The notes under the pieces were generated by a model that saw only the letters and a list, made by a program, of their open reading frames with translations, did no database searches and was not told where the DNA came from. Of a DNA stretch of 6,354 bases, positions 5,073 through 6,354 are shown piece after piece. Within the stretch, counting starts at the first letter, position 1, and each line of letters starts with the position of its first letter. The stretch spans positions 1 to 6,354 of the forward strand of contig WTHL01000030.1 in the NCBI GenBank assembly GCA_011523155.1, written 5' to 3'. The translations under genes were made by a program, and so were the position numbers. Source of the stretch: Synechococcus sp. PL34863bin_39 (lineage in GTDB: Bacteria > Cyanobacteriota > Cyanobacteriia > PCC-6307 > Cyanobiaceae).

Positions 5073-6323
5073 TCAGGCCTGCCGCCTCTGGAGGGGATCC
5101 GGACGTTTGCCGGCCACCAGCACGGCCACGCCGACCAGCATCAGGCTGCCGAACCAGAAGGGGCTCGTGGTCCCAAGGCGGTCGTAGCTGAGTCCGGCTG
5201 CGGCTGCTCCCAGGAACGTGCCAAGGCTCTGGAGTCCCTGCAGGCCTCCCAGCGCCGATCCCTGCCCTTCGCTGCCGAGACGTCGGGAGACCAGGGCCCG
5301 CAGGCAGGGGGTCACCAGGCCCGTGCCCAGGGCGAGAAGGGCCACGGCGCTGTAGACGACGGGAACGGATGTCGCTGGGGTCGCCATCGGCACCAGCAGG
5401 CAGCCGGACGTGAGCAGCCCAAGCCCGATCAGGGTCAGCCGCAGTTCCCCGAAGCGGTTCACGAGGGGACCGATCAGGGTGCCCTGCACGACCATGGCGA
5501 TCACCCCCACGACGGCAAAGGCAGCTCCCGCCATGCCTTCGGTCCAGTTGAAGCTGTTTCTCAGGTACAGCACCAGCACGGTGGTGAACCCGTTGAAGGC
5601 CATGAAAAAGCCGAAGAAGGCCACCGACAGACGTCGCACGTCGGGCTTCGCGAACACCCGTTTCAGCAGGGTGAAGGGATTCAGCTCCCGTTTGCGGGGA
5701 AGAGCTTTGCGTGCATCGACCGGGTGGGTCTCCGGCAGAAGCAGGAGCACCACCAGCAGATTGATCACGGCGAAGGTGGTGGCGGCCCAGGCCGGAATCA
5801 AGCGGTTGATGTCACCGAGCCAACCCCCGAGGCCGGGGCCGAGGGCGAAGCCCAGGCCGAAGGCCACGCCGATCAGCCCGAAGGCCCTGGCGCGGTTCTC
5901 CGGGGTGGTGATGTCCGCGAGCACCGCCGTGGCTGTCGCGGCTGTGCCACCGCTGGCGCCATCGATGATGCGTGCCAGAAACAGCATGCCGAGTGGAAGT
6001 CCGGCCGCGGCGGCACCGGGCCACCACTGCTGCCAGGGCAGGCTCAGCGTCGTTGCGAACAGGCCCATGCCCAGCACCGAGCCCAGAACGCAGACACTGA
6101 TCACCGGCTTGCGCCCGAAGCGATCGCTCAGGGCCCCGATCAGCGGGGCCACCGTGAACTGCGACAGGGCGTAGCTGCCGGACAGGAATCCCACCGTGCT
6201 GCCATCACGGCTGAAATCGGTCAGCAGAAACGGCAGCAGCGGCAGAAAAATGCTTTCGCTCAGCCGGTCGTTGAGGAGCGTCAGGAAGACGCTGAGAAGG
6301 GTGGGGAACCGAAACCGTCTCAA
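5073..6323 (-). CDS. Major facilitator superfamily drug/proton antiporter, TetA-like (DHA1 family)
   Basis: Inner-membrane proton-coupled transporter of the DHA1/TetA group; the substrate is unknown. Its 416 residues fit a 12-helix exporter with two six-helix halves. The loop 2-3 signature (motif A) is GALSDRFGRK (63-72), with a degenerate copy in the second half, GPLVNRFGELR (285-295). RIIDGASGG (118-126) corresponds to motif B in helix 4. GLGFALGPGLGGWLG (156-170) is the antiporter motif C of helix 5, which favours export over uptake. A basic loop (about 203-228, KALPRKRELN) is the cytoplasmic link between halves. The start is TTG at 6323: an in-frame stop (TAG, 6350-6348) lies nine codons upstream and no ATG or clear ribosome-binding site is available. 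Residues 1-33 look like a normal first helix (FLTLLNDRLSESIFLP). It is the first gene of a possible MFS-ppk1 transcript. TetA-like sequence does not by itself indicate tetracycline resistance. Confidence 0.9.
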   Translation of the reverse strand: MRRFRFPTLLSVFLTLLNDRLSESIFLPLLPFLLTDFSRDGSTVGFLSGSYALSQFTVAPLIGALSDRFGRKPVISVCVLGSVLGMGLFATTLSLPWQQWWPGAAAAGLPLGMLFLARIIDGASGGTAATATAVLADITTPENRARAFGLIGVAFGLGFALGPGLGGWLGDINRLIPAWAATTFAVINLLVVLLLLPETHPVDARKALPRKRELNPFTLLKRVFAKPDVRRLSVAFFGFFMAFNGFTTVLVLYLRNSFNWTEGMAGAAFAVVGVIAMVVQGTLIGPLVNRFGELRLTLIGLGLLTSGCLLVPMATPATSVPVVYSAVALLALGTGLVTPCLRALVSRRLGSEGQGSALGGLQGLQSLGTFLGAAAAGLSYDRLGTTSPFWFGSLMLVGVAVLVAGKRPDPLQRRQA

Positions 6324-6354
6324 GGCTGGGCGCGGATGGCAGGACTGCTAAGGG

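Noticed and set aside
5067..5079. GGCCT/AGGCC inverted repeat at the MFS stop as a terminator
   Set aside because: The stem is only 5 bp with a 3-base loop and no T tract in either direction.
5410..6174. A 254-codon + strand open frame antisense to the MFS gene
   Set aside because: Its Ser/Arg/Pro/Ala-rich composition is typical of an antisense shadow; the - strand encodes a complete 12-helix transporter.

Overview
The window suggests a GC-rich unicellular cyanobacterium of the marine/brackish Synechococcus-Cyanobium type. The evidence is a group 2 (RpoD-like, non-essential class) sigma factor with cyanobacterial-style region 2, translationally overlapping a phytol/dolichol kinase-family membrane protein, plus a long-form polyphosphate kinase. 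Gene bodies are GC-rich, and two short intergenic stretches (about 500-600 and 2640-2790) are clearly AT-rich. The lineage is inferred from protein resemblance only; no rRNA or photosystem gene is present.

Layout. On the + strand, the left edge cuts into a class I DAHP synthase (first step of the shikimate pathway), which ends at 473 and is followed by a clear intrinsic terminator. A short AT-rich spacer with three GATCAAT repeats leads to a small Trp-rich protein of unknown function (616-936), which has a good Shine-Dalgarno. Everything to its right is on the - strand. Read in the direction of transcription, the order is a TetA-like MFS transporter (6323-5073), polyphosphate kinase ppk1 (4988-2817), a 196-base AT-rich spacer with two hairpins, a group 2 sigma factor (2620-1595) and a phytol kinase-like membrane protein (1598-948). 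The two strands converge at 936/948 with stops only 11 bases apart.

How the genes may work together. MFS and ppk are 84 bases apart with no terminator visible between them, so they may be co-transcribed. No convincing terminator follows ppk either. The sigma factor and the kinase overlap by 4 bases (TTGA) and are almost certainly one operon. That links a probable stress/acclimation sigma factor to a gene whose family phosphorylates phytol released from chlorophyll. Polyphosphate metabolism directly upstream fits a stress or nutrient theme, but this is inference.

Most interesting non-coding signal: the sigma-factor leader (2637-2701) carries two perfect inverted repeats, one a C(UUCG)G tetraloop hairpin. 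An arm of the first can alternatively pair with CAAATC repeats lying two bases upstream of a perfect AGGAGG ribosome-binding site. The coding genes otherwise look like ordinary intact members of known families; I did not find evidence of a new multi-gene system, mobile element or CRISPR array.
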